Below, piece by piece: positions 63,701 to 64,000 of a stretch of DNA of 64,000 bases. Numbering within the stretch: the first letter of the stretch is position 1; each line of letters starts with the position of its first letter. Location: positions 120,240 to 184,239 of the forward strand of contig PTFA01000410.1 of assembly GCA_003342895.1 (NCBI GenBank), given 5' to 3'. Source of the stretch: Casuarius casuarius. Lineage: Eukaryota > Chordata > Aves > Casuariiformes > Casuariidae. The notes beneath the pieces are model-generated. The model searched no databases, was not told the origin of the DNA, and saw nothing but the letters and a program-made list of their open reading frames with translations. A program made the position numbers and the translations under genes.

Positions 63701-64000
63701 ATGCATAATGTGCAATTATTCAGCCAAATATATATGAATCANATGCTGCAGTACAGAGGGAGTCACCCCCAGGAGCGGAGGAGCTAGGGGCACTCGTGGT
63801 TCTGCTAAGATTTCCTCGTACCTTCAGCCTGCGAGGACCTCAGAGCTGCACCGAGTCCAGCAGGACACTGCATTTCCACAAGACTTTGAAGATTTATTTT
63901 TTATTTTGTTCTGACTTACATTAAAATTCAATTAGAAGATAAGAGGGAGAATGCAAATCTGGACTCCCAACTTACCAAGTCGCTATAGATTCTAACTAAC

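Larger units (their letters stand above)
56115..64000 (-). other. SLCO2B1: Upstream sequence, probably SLCO2B1 intron 1
   Basis: The TM1 exon needs an upstream coding exon with the start codon, so this stretch is most likely intron, possibly including an unrecognised first exon. I looked for a donor ending a coding stretch before FFVFC on the minus strand and found none convincing; several tested donors are listed under rejected observations. It contains a MIR-type SINE (57.8 kb), short CTCC repeats, a possible LINE relic (60.2 kb) and an unassigned interrupted frame (61.4-61.7 kb). Confidence 0.55.

Noticed and set aside
63780..63840. A possible first SLCO2B1 exon ending at a gtacga donor (CGC AGG CTG AAG before it)
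   Set aside because: An in-frame TGA lies only five codons before the donor, with no Met between, so it cannot supply the N-terminus.

Overview
This window is vertebrate, almost certainly avian, nuclear DNA. Genes are split by GT-AG introns. CR1 LINE fragments carry the 3' end typical of bird and other sauropsid genomes, and there are old MIR-type SINE relics. Single ambiguous bases (n) are scattered throughout, as in a draft assembly. There is no operon structure, CRISPR array or phage-like content.

The one gene I can support is on the minus strand and fills 19.6-56.1 kb. It is the bird orthologue of SLCO2B1 (OATP2B1), a 12-transmembrane organic anion transporter. I reconstructed 13 coding exons from splice sites and reading-frame phase: 55977-56114, 55704-55870, 54065-54282, 52708-52806, 48385-48515, 38160-38268, 31485-31649, 29544-29736, 28645-28804, 23393-23562, 21176-21240, 20587-20707 and 19935-20109. 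Together they give 1911 nt, or 636 residues plus a stop. All twelve junctions keep frame and no exon is broken. The first coding exon (start codon and cytoplasmic N-terminus) was not recognised and is probably beyond base 64000. A poly(A) signal lies about 355 bp past the stop codon. Residue numbers below refer to this 636-residue partial model.

Layout: 1-19.57 kb is 3' flank with no convincing exon. It holds a CR1 3' tail (about 1.24 kb), MIR relics (0.43, 1.75 and 6.86 kb), a long decayed CR1/L3-like LINE (12.4-13.2 kb), microsatellites and two AT-rich, possibly regulatory, blocks. 19.57-56.1 kb is the transporter gene. Its introns contain more CR1 copies (22.1, 31.05, 42.65 and 53.5 kb), MIR relics (27.4 and 47.3 kb) and short tandem duplications. 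56.1-64 kb lies upstream of the first recognised exon, presumably intron 1. It holds a clear MIR-type SINE (57.8 kb) and an unidentified interrupted reading frame near 61.4-61.7 kb.

I found no convincing new biological system. The points most worth following up are a tandem splice acceptor 10 nt apart at exon 54065-54282, a Tyr in the OATP signature where Phe or Leu is usual, conservation of a C-terminal PDZ-type tail, the missing first exon, and the unassigned sequence at 61.4 kb.
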